Shown one piece after another: positions 41,365-52,200 of a stretch of 64,000 nt of DNA. The stretch is from an uncultured Clostridia bacterium. Lineage in GTDB: Bacteria > Bacillota > Clostridia > Christensenellales > UBA1242. Where the stretch lies: the NCBI GenBank assembly GCA_934754475.1, contig CAKVHV010000002.1, forward strand, positions 372,001 to 436,000. Reading direction: 5' to 3'. How positions within the stretch are numbered: the stretch's first letter is position 1; each line of letters opens with the position of its first letter. Made by a program: the position numbers and the translations under genes. A model generated the notes under the pieces. That model worked only from the letters and a program-made list of their open reading frames with translations, was not told the DNA's origin and made no database searches.

Positions 41365-43413
41365 TTAAATTTTTTCGGCAACTTCCCAAGCACGCCATAC
41401 AACAGTTCTTAGGTTTCCAACACTATAAGCATCACCTACAACGTGAACGTGTTTGTTTTCTTTTGAAAGTGGATTTGGATTGTATCCAATTGCCAAAATT
41501 ATATCGTCAGCATTAAGCCAAGTTTGTCCGTCTTTTGTTTCAATTCTAACTTTTTTGTCTGAGATTTCAACAACTTTGCTTTCCAAATAAACTGGAACTT
41601 TGTATGCCTTGAAATAATCTCTTAGATAACTTGAGTTAGCAAGACATAATCCCCTAACTGCCATCAAGTCTTGTTTTGCTTCGACAATTACAGGCTTTTT
41701 GCCCTTGAGATGCAAGTCATAAGCGATTTCACAACCAGTAAGTCCGCCACCGATTATGACAACATTCTTGCCAACTTCCTTGCCATTTAGATAATCTACA
41801 GCGTCAATACATCTTTCTGCATTTGGCATTCTTAATTTTCTTGCAACAGCACCAGTAGCAATTACTACTTCGTCTGCATCAAGTGTAGATATATCCGAAA
41901 TCTCTGTGTTTAATTTAACTTTGATTTTCAAATCTTTGATTTGTTTTTTGTACCATTCAATAAGACGTTTGTCGTTTTCCTTGAAGTCAAAATTCGATGC
42001 AGGAATAAATACTCCGCCAAGAACTCCCGACTTTTCGTAAATTGTAACTTTGTGTCCACGAAGTGTTAGAATTCTAGCACATTCCATGCCACCAATTCCG
42101 CCACCGATAACTGCAACATTTTTTGTCTTTTTGGCTGGTTTGATTATAAATCTTCCGCCATTCATTGTAACTGGATTCAAAGCACATCTTGCCATATGTT
42201 TTGCTTCATTTAGACTTTCGTCATTAGCAACACCTTTGTAGTGTGCCATTGCAAAACATCCGTTGTGACAACAAATACAAGGTTGAATATCGTCTTCTCT
42301 TCCGTTAATTAATTTAGTAACCCATGCACCATCAACCAAAAATTGTCTTGCAACACCCATTGCATCAATTTTCTTTTCCTTAATAGCCTTTGCGCCAACT
42401 TCTGGAGTCATTCTACCAGCACAAACAACTGGGATATTTACAAATTGTTTGATATGGCTAACATCTTCCAAATTACAGTTTGTAGGCATATATGCTGGTG
42501 GATGAGCCCAATACCAAGCATCATAAGTTCCGTTGTCGCAGTTAAGCATATCATATCCGGCATCTTCCAAATATTTGGCTGCCTTTTCGCTTTCTGCCAT
42601 GTCACGACCAACTTCTTTGTACTTCTCACCAGGAACAGCACCTTCGCACAAGCCTTTTGTCTTGCTTATAACAGAATATCTCAAGGAAACAGGGAAATCT
42701 TCTCCGCAGACTTCCTTAATTGCCTTAACAACTTCTACTGGGAAACGATATCTATTCTCAAAACTTCCACCATATTCATCAGTACGATGATTTGTGTATT
42801 TCAAAGTGAATTGGTCAAGCAAATATCCTTCGTGAACAGCATGCACTTCAACACCATCAACACCGGCTTCTTTAAGTAGTCTTGATGTCTCAGCAAAAGC
42901 ATAAATCATGTGCTTGATTTCTTTGTTTGTAAGCGCTCTACACTTAACACCTTCCGCCCAACGTGAAGTAATTTCACTAGGAGATGCACAAATGTAACTA
43001 ATATCAATTACTGGTTTGATAAGTGCTCCCAAAAACTTATTTTTTAGGAATGGCACAAGCGGATTTGTAATAGCGAAAGACCTTCCAAATCCAGCTGTCA
43101 ACTGAACAAATAACTTAGCGCCATATTTGTGAACTTCCTTCATATATTCTTTGAGTTCTTTGAACATTCTCTTGTTTTGATATAGCCAACGACCAAGCAT
43201 AGTATCTCTCAAAGGTGCAATGCCGGGGATAATTAGTCCGACATTATTTTTTGCCTTGTCAAGAAAGAACGCAGCCGATTCTTTGTCAAAATGATTTCGT
43301 TCCATCCAGCCAAAAAGTGATGTTCCACCCATTGGACACATAACAATTCTATTTTTAATTTCGACATTGCCAATTTTCCATGGGGTCATCAGTGGCTCGT
43401 ATTTTTTTTCCAT
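41365..43413 (-). CDS. NADH:flavin oxidoreductase, 2,4-dienoyl-CoA/2-enoate reductase type
   Basis: 682 residues. N-terminal old-yellow-enzyme barrel (about 1-370; HAVHEGYLLDQF, TDEYGGSFENR), a [4Fe-4S] site (CICCHNGCF plus a later Cys), and C-terminal NAD(P)/FAD domains with VIGGGIGGMECARI and IIGGGLTGCEIAYD. Relatives reduce enoates, dienoyl-CoAs or bile-acid intermediates. First gene of the operon with aconitase X, so it may reduce the double bond made by that dehydratase; this is inference. SD AAGGAG. Confidence 0.9.
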   Translation of the reverse strand: MEKKYEPLMTPWKIGNVEIKNRIVMCPMGGTSLFGWMERNHFDKESAAFFLDKAKNNVGLIIPGIAPLRDTMLGRWLYQNKRMFKELKEYMKEVHKYGAKLFVQLTAGFGRSFAITNPLVPFLKNKFLGALIKPVIDISYICASPSEITSRWAEGVKCRALTNKEIKHMIYAFAETSRLLKEAGVDGVEVHAVHEGYLLDQFTLKYTNHRTDEYGGSFENRYRFPVEVVKAIKEVCGEDFPVSLRYSVISKTKGLCEGAVPGEKYKEVGRDMAESEKAAKYLEDAGYDMLNCDNGTYDAWYWAHPPAYMPTNCNLEDVSHIKQFVNIPVVCAGRMTPEVGAKAIKEKKIDAMGVARQFLVDGAWVTKLINGREDDIQPCICCHNGCFAMAHYKGVANDESLNEAKHMARCALNPVTMNGGRFIIKPAKKTKNVAVIGGGIGGMECARILTLRGHKVTIYEKSGVLGGVFIPASNFDFKENDKRLIEWYKKQIKDLKIKVKLNTEISDISTLDADEVVIATGAVARKLRMPNAERCIDAVDYLNGKEVGKNVVIIGGGLTGCEIAYDLHLKGKKPVIVEAKQDLMAVRGLCLANSSYLRDYFKAYKVPVYLESKVVEISDKKVRIETKDGQTWLNADDIILAIGYNPNPLSKENKHVHVVGDAYSVGNLRTVVWRAWEVAEKI

Positions 43414-43616
43414 AGATATTCTCCTTAAATTTTTTTACACTCTAAGATTAATTTTTTTTGTTAATTTTGTCAAATATTTTAAGTAAATAATATATAAATT
43501 AAAGATATTATTAGTATTTAACATATTTTTTTAATTAATTTGAAATCATCACTGAGCATTGAAAACAAAAAATATTTAACATGTATTATTTTTTGGGTGG
43601 TTACTAAAAAAAATAT

Positions 43617-43645
43617 TTGCAATTATATAAAAATTGTTATATACT
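43617..43645 (+). promoter_or_regulatory. asnS promoter
   Basis: TTGCAA (43617-43622), 17 bases, TATACT (43640-43645). The leader to the ATG is only about 20 bases, so there is no room for a T-box. Confidence 0.7.
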
Positions 43646-43672
43646 AACATGTAATTACTTTGGAGAGAAAAT

Positions 43673-45052
43673 ATGAAAAAATTAGATATAGCAAAATTAA
43701 ACAAAGATTATCTTTCGCTTGATGCCAAGTCCGTAACAATTGCTGGCTGGGTTAGAAGTGTTAGAGATGTCAAATCATTTGGATTTATAGACTTAAATGA
43801 TGGAACAAGTTTCAAAGGTGCACAAGTAGTTTTTGATGCAAAAAAAGTTTCAAATTATGATAGCATTGCAAAACTTAATGCCGGTTCTTCTATTAAGGTT
43901 GAAGGGACTATTGTTGTTACTCCAAACAACAAACAACCATATGAAATCAATGCAACAAGTATTGAAATTATTTGTGCAACAGATAGCACTTATCCTTTGC
44001 AAAAGAAAGGTCATTCATTAGAGTTTTTGAGAGAACAAGCATATCTTAGACCAAGAACAAATTTATTTAATGCAATATTCAGAGTTCGTAGCGAAGCGGC
44101 TTATGCTTTGCATAGCTACTTCAATAATCTTGGATTTGTTTATGTTCATGCACCACTTCTTACATCATCAGATTGTGAAGGCGCTGGCGAATTATTCAAG
44201 GTTAGTACTCAAGATATTTATGCGGGTCTAAAACTCAAACCCGAAGATGAATTGTTTGGCAAAAAAGTATTCTTGTCCCCATCATGCCAACTCGAAGGCG
44301 AAGCTTTTGCTTTGGCTATGGGAAACATCTATACTTTCGGACCATCTTTTAGAGCCGAAAATAGCAACACTGTCAAACACGTAAATGAATTCTGGCATAT
44401 CGAACCCGAAATGGCCTTTGCTGAACTTGAAGATGATATGGATGTTATGGAAGGCATGGTCAAGAGTGTTATTAATTATCTATTTGAAAAATGCCCAGAC
44501 GAACTCAAATTCTTTGATAGTTTTGTTGAACACGGACTAATAGAGAAACTTAAACACGTAGCAACTAGCGACTTTGCAAGAGTAACTTACACCGACGCAA
44601 TTGCCGAACTAGAAAAACACAATGACCAATTTGAATTTAAAGTTAGTTGGGGTGCAGATATTCAAACTGAACACGAAAAATTCTTAACCGAAAAAGTTTA
44701 TCATCGTCCAGTATTTGTCTATGATTATCCAAAGGAAATCAAAGCATTCTATATGAAACTCAATGACGACGGAAAGACTGTTAAGGCTACTGACCTATTA
44801 GTTCCGGGCATTGGCGAACTTTGTGGAGCAAGCGAAAGAGAAGAAAATTATGACAAATTACTCGAAAGAATCCACGAACTAGGTCTAAACGAACAAGACT
44901 ATTGGTGGTATCTAAATCTAAGAAAATTTGGTTCGGTTAAACATAGCGGATTTGGAATGGGTTTTGATAGATTCATTATGTACGTTACTGGTGCTTCAAA
45001 TATTCGTGATGTACTTCCATTCCCAAGAACTCCAAAAAATTGTAATTTCTAA
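43673..45052 (+). CDS. asnS: Asparaginyl-tRNA synthetase
   Basis: 459 residues, class IIb. N-terminal OB-fold (VTIAGWVRSVRD), motif 2 region SFRAENSNTVKHVNEFWHIE (in parts FRAENSNT, EFWHIEPE) and motif 3 GFGMGFDRFIMY near the C-terminus. The Asn-specific reading rests on ending DVLPFPRTPKN and the missing AspRS insertion. It charges tRNA-Asn in the cytoplasm. SD GGAG. Confidence 0.95.
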   Translation: MKKLDIAKLNKDYLSLDAKSVTIAGWVRSVRDVKSFGFIDLNDGTSFKGAQVVFDAKKVSNYDSIAKLNAGSSIKVEGTIVVTPNNKQPYEINATSIEIICATDSTYPLQKKGHSLEFLREQAYLRPRTNLFNAIFRVRSEAAYALHSYFNNLGFVYVHAPLLTSSDCEGAGELFKVSTQDIYAGLKLKPEDELFGKKVFLSPSCQLEGEAFALAMGNIYTFGPSFRAENSNTVKHVNEFWHIEPEMAFAELEDDMDVMEGMVKSVINYLFEKCPDELKFFDSFVEHGLIEKLKHVATSDFARVTYTDAIAELEKHNDQFEFKVSWGADIQTEHEKFLTEKVYHRPVFVYDYPKEIKAFYMKLNDDGKTVKATDLLVPGIGELCGASEREENYDKLLERIHELGLNEQDYWWYLNLRKFGSVKHSGFGMGFDRFIMYVTGASNIRDVLPFPRTPKNCNF

Positions 45053-45055
45053 ACA

Positions 45056-45117
45056 TAAAAAAAGTAAATAATCTATTTGACAATTATGTCATTTTGATTA
45101 TTTACTTTTCTTTTTTT
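45056..45117. terminator. Bidirectional terminator
   Basis: AAAGTAAATAATC/GATTATTTACTTT with a 22-base loop between converging asnS and the unknown gene; A- and T-runs on the two sides. Confidence 0.78.
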
Positions 45118-45989
45118 TATCTACCCATTCCGTCAAAATGATTAGTTGCACCTTCGCCATAAATGCTACAACCGCTTTGAGTTTTGTCATAAACCAACTC
45201 GCCATCCAAGTCAAACAAGTCACCATGATAGACTCTCATATTCATATCGAAAAATCCCATAAGTCTTGTGTTTCCGCTCTTGCTTTCGGCAACTATATAT
45301 TTAATTGGGTGCATGTGAGTATCAAAGTAGTTGTCACTACTAATAATTCTAAATTCTCTACCTTCAAACTCAAATGTTTCATAGCCGTCATCATCTGTCT
45401 TTTTGGATAAATCCGGATGTCTTTCTTCCAAATATTGTTTAAGCAAATTATTACATTCCGAAATACTATGATGTTTGGAAAAAGTTGCTTTGGCTGGAGT
45501 TCTCTCGCATGTTAAATCACCATGTTTGTCTTTGAGAGTTTGCAAAGGACAAGTTAAGTTATAATATCCAACAAGTTTTCTGTCCTTGGTATTTTTGAAT
45601 AGATTTGGAGTGTCAATATCAATCGCTTTTTGAAAGTCATCCATTATAAAATAACTTCGATGATTATTGCTACGATTATTATAAATATTATCTATAATAC
45701 TCTCCAAATATTTATCGTACGCAATAAGTGTATCCAAGTCAAAATAGTTATATGGCGCAAGTGGTTTTTCTTGGTTTCTAATATCGTCATAAATAGCATT
45801 TAGATTTGTATTGCTCTCAATTGAATCATAAATACTCATAGTTCCAGCCGCAAAGTTTCTATTAATACAATATCTCAAAACCTTTGCACTCTCTTTGTGT
45901 GAATACAAAATTCTCGAAAGTATAATATTCTTTTCGGCAATTCTTCGCATAACATATTGCTTGACTACTTTTAAATTTTCTTTATCCAT
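45117..45989 (-). CDS. Hypothetical soluble protein
   Basis: 290 residues from the ATG at 45987-45989, with SD AAAAGGGA; a GTG six codons up would overlap that SD. Charged helical N-terminal half, then a Cys-, His- and Asp-containing C-terminal half. Late pieces IKYIVAESKSGNTRLMG and MRVYHGDLFDLDGELVYD look beta-rich. No membrane segment. I do not recognise the family. It is a single gene. Confidence 0.65.
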   Translation of the reverse strand: MDKENLKVVKQYVMRRIAEKNIILSRILYSHKESAKVLRYCINRNFAAGTMSIYDSIESNTNLNAIYDDIRNQEKPLAPYNYFDLDTLIAYDKYLESIIDNIYNNRSNNHRSYFIMDDFQKAIDIDTPNLFKNTKDRKLVGYYNLTCPLQTLKDKHGDLTCERTPAKATFSKHHSISECNNLLKQYLEERHPDLSKKTDDDGYETFEFEGREFRIISSDNYFDTHMHPIKYIVAESKSGNTRLMGFFDMNMRVYHGDLFDLDGELVYDKTQSGCSIYGEGATNHFDGMGR

Positions 45990-46007
45990 AACATCCCTTT
46001 TTTTCAC

Positions 46008-46250
46008 ATATTATTTATTATATATATTTTAACATATTAATTAAATAATTGCAAGACTCAATTTTTGACTTACAAATATTTAAAAAATTCCGTCTCAAAT
46101 CTACAAAGTTATTTTCAAGCAAACCATGTTTTTATTTGAAAAAATTAAATATTTTAGTTTAACTAAAATAAATAATTTAGACGAAAGCAAAATAAATATT
46201 TGGTTTTAACTTTAATAAATAAATTGGATAAACCTAAATTAAATAACAAA
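46008..46250. other. AT-rich intergenic region with a copy of the pepF-upstream motif
   Basis: No gene is supported. The segment 46092-46137 resembles 38829-38874 (shared 13-mer ATTTTCAAGCAAA and matches around it). Both lie about 85-125 bases upstream of a minus-strand ATG, so a shared upstream element is possible. Confidence 0.4.
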
Positions 46251-46252
46251 CA

Positions 46253-46293
46253 AAAAAAACAATCGTTTGTTTTATTCAAACGATTGTTTTTTT
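46253..46293. terminator. Terminator of the giant surface-protein operon
   Basis: Stem AACAATCGTTTG/CAAACGATTGTT with a 7-base loop, A-run and T-run on either side, just after the stop at 46296. Confidence 0.9.
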
Positions 46294-46295
46294 GT

Positions 46296-49200
46296 TTAGT
46301 TCACATTATAAGTTTCGATGTCTTTGTCGCTTACTTTGCTTTCTTTTACTTTTGCTTTTTTGTGTTTCTTTCTAGCGACAATAATAAGAGTGATTGTAAA
46401 TGCAAGAGCAACTACAACAAGAATAATAATCCAAGCAAGAGTTGACAAAGTCTTGATTTCGGTGGTTATAATGTATTTGTCATTTAAATCATCGACTTGG
46501 AAAACATAATATCCGTTTTCAATCTTGATTGCGATTTCACTAAATCCGCTTAATCCCACTTTGTAAACTTTGACAGTATCAACACCTTGAGTTGCTTTGA
46601 CTTTGACGGTGTAGATATAATTTGAATTTTTGACAGCATCAATATTTTCAAGAGTACATACTGACAAAACTCTTTCGTTATTAAACTTTTTGGTGTCAGT
46701 ATTTTGAACAAGTTTGATATCCTTTGCGTCTTCGTCAAAAGTAGCATCACTACATTCAATTATACTACTATCATTTTTGACTTCAAAAGATTTTTGAATT
46801 TTGATAGTTCCTTGAGTTGTGCCTTTGAAGTTAAGTCCGTCTTTGACTTTCATTTCAAAATTATATGAACCAATTTCTATAGGCTCAATATTATTTTCAA
46901 AAGTAAATTCAATTTGATGCTCGGTAATTCCCAAAGTTCTATCGAATGTGTACACTGGATATTTAACATTTCCGTCATAAATAAATTCAGTTTGAGTAAG
47001 AGTGAAGAATACTAATTGTTGTTCAATAACCAAATCAGTCTCGTTACTAACTGCACTCATATAATTTTCGTTTCCGTCAAAGAATGCTTGAACCTTGTAA
47101 GTTCCTGCATTTTTGACACTATCTACAACAACACCAAATTGTTTGTAAACATATCGAAGTTGCAAATCCACATTGTCACAAGTCATCTCAAAATTTTTGC
47201 CATTATAGACATAAGTCTTTGGAGTTAAAACTGGTGTAAGTTTTGCTTTTTGAATAGTATAAGTGCCTGTTTTGTAACTAGTTAATGCGTAGTTTTCTGG
47301 AATTTCGAAATCTCCAATAATCTTGTAAACACCTGCATTATCTCCGCCCACTCTATTAAGTGTTATGTCGATTTTATCGTCAAATTTAAGTCCCGAAATA
47401 GTACAAGTTAATTTTTGTGTTTCTCCGCCATAAACTGCGGTTTTGTCATCAATTACAATAGACAAGTTTGCTTTGGAAATTGTTAGAGTATTTGGATTAA
47501 ATACAATGCTATAATTGTCGTTACTCAAAGTCCCAATGTTGATATTATATATTCCAACATTTTCGCCTTCTTCTCTTTGTAATTCTCCAAACAAAGTATC
47601 ACTACCTATAAGACCTGTAACATCATATCTTAAATTATCTTGTTCACCATAAACTTTGAAAGACACAAGTGCGGTGACAACAATTTGTTTTGGAGTAATT
47701 GTGTATGTTCCGTTTGTCACAAACAATTCATAATTTTGACTATTTAGCGTTCCTTTGTGTATTTCGTATACTCCAACATTTTCGCCTTCTTCTCTTTGTA
47801 ATTCTCCAAATATTTGACTTGCATCAAATTCGCCTTGAACTGAGTAAGTAAGGCTCTCAGATTGACCATATTCGACCGATTTGTTATCTATCAAAATATT
47901 AAGTTTTCTTGGAGTAATCTTAAGGCTTCCGTTTGCAAAAATAATACTATAATTTGAGTTTTGTAGAGTTCCCAAAGTAATTGCATATTCGCCTACATTT
48001 TCGCCTTGTACTCTTTCCAAATGTCCTTCAAGTTTGTCTTCATTAATAAGAGATGTGACAAGTCTATTGTTAAGATACATTTTGTAAGTTAAGTTCGGGT
48101 CAACATCCCCAAATGTCTTAGTTGCATTTTCTGCCATAATTAGGAGTTTTTTAGGGTTAATTTTAAAGTATTCAGGAGTGTAATCAATTAAATAATTGTC
48201 GTCTTCAAACTCAATTAAATTAATCAAATATTTGCCAACACTTTCGCCTACTTCTCTTTGCAAATTAATTGCAACTTCGTCTTGACTTTCATCTCCACAA
48301 AGACCATTTAGAGTATAATCAAAATTCGAAGGTTCTATATCGCCATAGTTTTTGAATTGTCCCGGAGTAACAATCAAATTCAATGTCTTTTTGGATACAA
48401 CAAGTCTAGTGTCTGCACTGCTTGATAATCTTCCTTGATAGTTTGGATTAGTAATAGTTATTAGATAATCATATTCGTTTGCACCGATTGGTTGTACTTC
48501 CACATCATTTAAATAATATGTAACAACACTATCTGTTTCAATTTCGGTGTCATTATCCAAAATTTTGTAACTAATAGTCTTAATATTTTTGTCATAGACT
48601 TGCAAAAGTGATTCCAAATCTACCCTAATTTCAACTACTTTTGGATTAACTATAATAATTAGATTATCGCAATTAATTGTGTAGTTTTTGTCGCTAGATA
48701 CAAGGCTTACTTTGTACTCACCAGCATCCTTAATATCGGTTGCAATATCATCTTTTGTCGCTACCACACTAAATTCCAAATCTTCCTTGGATAATGTAAC
48801 AGCAATATTTATATTTTGACCAGTGTAAGTGTAATCTCTAATTATTCCAACAATTGAAACTTGTGCTGGACTCACTATTACATAAGTACCAAAATCGTCT
48901 CTAAGTGCATTTGTAACATTAATCACATAGTTTGAATTAGTCGAAATAATTGTGTAATAATAATTGTTTGCATCAATTAAATTTTCACAAGTAATCTCAA
49001 TATCTTCACTCAAAATTCCATAATCTTTGCCGTCAATTGAGTAGTTAAAACTCAAAATCTCGCCCGAATATGTATATTCATTTTGAACTAAGATATTTAT
49101 CTTTCTTTCAACAATTTGTAGTTTGTTTTGAGCAAGTGGACTATCCGAAATTTCATTTTCGAAAATGCCTACGATTTCAATTCCGTCTTTGTCAAGGATA

Positions 49201-52200
49201 TTTACATAATCAAATCTAAAATCATATGTTCCAATGTCTTTTAAATCAACGACTTCATCAGTATCTTCTTTTAAGAATTTCAAAACAAACAAGTCATTAA
49301 AGTTTGTTCCCAATTTTGACTTTATTTCGTACTCAACACTATAGTTATATTCGTTGTCATACTCAAGGCTTAATGATTTGACTACAATATTTACTTGAGC
49401 CTTAATAACTTCAAATGAATTATATTCACATTCAACTATAAATTTAGGGTCGGACTTGACAAATTCAAAAGTGTAAGTTCCTACACTCTTAATGTCTTCC
49501 AGTCCAATTTCGTTTTCACCAAAATAAATCTTTGGAGTAATGCCATTAACGTTTGTCAAAATTTCGTTATTTTCATTTTTGAATTCATAGATAAATTCAA
49601 TATTAGAACCCGAATATTCATACTCAGTTTTGACACTAATTATTATCTTTGTTCTAACAATTTTAATTTCAAATGAAGTACTATTTAAAATATAATTTTC
49701 GTTTGTTGTACTAAATTCAATTGTATATGTGTTTTCGTCAAACAAATTTGTTTCTGTTAATTGGTCATCAATTAGTGTATAAGATTTTAAATACAAGCCC
49801 AAAACATTTATAATTTCGTCTTGTGCATTTTTGGATATAAATTGAATATCTTCCAAAGTTAGTTCAATGCCAGTATAATCATAAGTAGTCTTAGATAATT
49901 CAAATGTTACAGCCACTTTGTTTACTTTGCATTGACCTTCGTTATTTTCAAACACATAGTTTAGTGTATCTTCTGGCAAAATCTCAAAGAGATATTCACC
50001 AGCATTAACAAAATCTGCTGATGTTTTTGTGTCATCAATAACTTTGTAATAATTAACTATTGATGCAACATTTTCACTCAAAGTATATTCAATATTTTGA
50101 ATGTTACCGTTGTAATCAAATTCGGTTTTTGAAACCATTGTAACTTGAATAATTTTTTTGCTAACTTCAAAGTCTACAAGACTATTTGTAATTACATAGT
50201 TTGAATTATCCAAAGACACCATTGCTTCGTATTTTCCAGCATTAATTACACTTTCAATCTCGTTTTCCAAATCTTGTGCTAAATAATATTTAACTACATA
50301 TTGAAGTTTTGCTTTTTCATTATCATTTAAATTTTCATCGTTACACAAAACTGAAATATTTTGTGCTAGTCCTGAGTACACAGCAAAAGTATCTTCGTAA
50401 GTTAATGTAATACTCTTTGGACTGATAGTAACTGTCTCTACTCCACTTCCTACAAAGTCTGAGTTGTTTACACTCCAGTTGATTAGATAAGTTCCTGCAT
50501 TGGATAGACCGCTAGTAGTATTGGAGTTTACAAAGTATTCAAAATTAATTATGTTTTTGTCTATTTCTGTACCATCTAATAGTGTGTTGAGAGTGTATTC
50601 AAATTCTTGGGATAAAGCATCGCCATTTTCGTCCGCATTGTACACATATTCTTTGTCGGTTTTGGATAGATTTACTTTGTATCTAAACTTTGCTACAAAC
50701 ACGAAGTTATTATCACAAGTGAATTTGTAATCACTAATTGGAGTATCATTGTTTGAAATTAATACTTCAGTATTTTCAATTCTTACAAACTTACCATTTT
50801 CATCAACTAGCAATTCGCCCATTGAATCTTTGGCAATTTCAAATCTACGAAGTTCATAAAATTCATAGCCTTCAACTACTGTATAGTCAAATTCAACCGA
50901 ACTACCCGCCCAAGCGTATGGGACTACTTCGCCTAACTCTTCGAGTTTTTCAGCACCAGCATAAGTTACATTTGTATTTTCGTCGTTTAGACCAATGCCT
51001 TCAACATCAACACTAACCGCAAATCTGCGACTATCGTATTTAAATCTTTGAGTAAAGACATTACTTTGGTTTCCAACTTCGTCAATAACGATAGCCGAAA
51101 TTATATACCAAGTATTGTCTATTGGGCTTGTAATAATCTTATCAAAGTTTATTTGACATTCGCTTCCAAGCATATCTACATCAATAATTCCGTTATAATT
51201 TGATTTGCTTGGAACTGACTCAGTGTCGCTTTCCGAAATCAATGTGTAGTATAGTTTTTCGCTACTTTTTCCGTCGCTTAGATAATTAAACTTAACATTA
51301 AGTTTTGATTGATGCAAAGTATCAATTTGATTGATACTCAAGTCTCCAATAGTATTATCTAGTTTCAAATCATCACTAGATAACAAATCAATTGTACTTA
51401 AGTTATTAACATTATCACAAACCACCGCCTTGTAACTCTCGCCATATTTGGTATCAAAACTAAATGATTTGGACTTTGTGTCACTTGAAGAATTTGTTTG
51501 AGTTAAATCAACATTCTCTCCGTTTTGATTAATAACCTTGACACTCTTAATTCCACTTTCCATATCTTTTACATCAAAAGACACTTGTCTATGATTTTCG
51601 CCCGACCAATCCCACGAAGAAATTTGATTGAAAAGTTTAGTTGTATCAATTGTAGGGGCAGAAGTATCAGTAGTTGATAAAATAATAGTTGGGTTTTTTG
51701 CTTCAATTTTAAAGTAACTGCTTAATGTTCCTGATGCATTATATACAATAGTTGATGAAGATGAACTCATAATCATCGCTTCGGTTGTATTGTTCCCACT
51801 TGATGCCGATTTAGTATTACCATTATTGGTTAAACTAACCCCGCCAGTATGTCTTAAACTCAATTCAGACCTTAATTGAATCTTGACAAGTCCATTGTTA
51901 ATTGCCTTTTGCATGTATGGGTCATTAACATTAAAGGTTGTTGTAATTGTTCCACTTATTTCCCAATCAACACTGACATAAATACGATTACCCGAAATAG
52001 ATTTGCTGGAACGTTTCAACATGAAATCATCTGTTTTAACAGTATAATAACTACTTAAATCATCTAAATCATACAACTTATATTCAATGGTTTTGCTTGA
52101 ATTGGAATAGTTAGAATTGGTTTCAGCAAACGAACCATCAAAATTGAAACTGGCACTTGCAGTTTGGTTAACATCTTTTTGAGTATCTGCCAAAACATCG

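Noticed and set aside
43646..43672. T-box leader before asnS
   Set aside because: The promoter lies about 20 bases before the SD, leaving no room.
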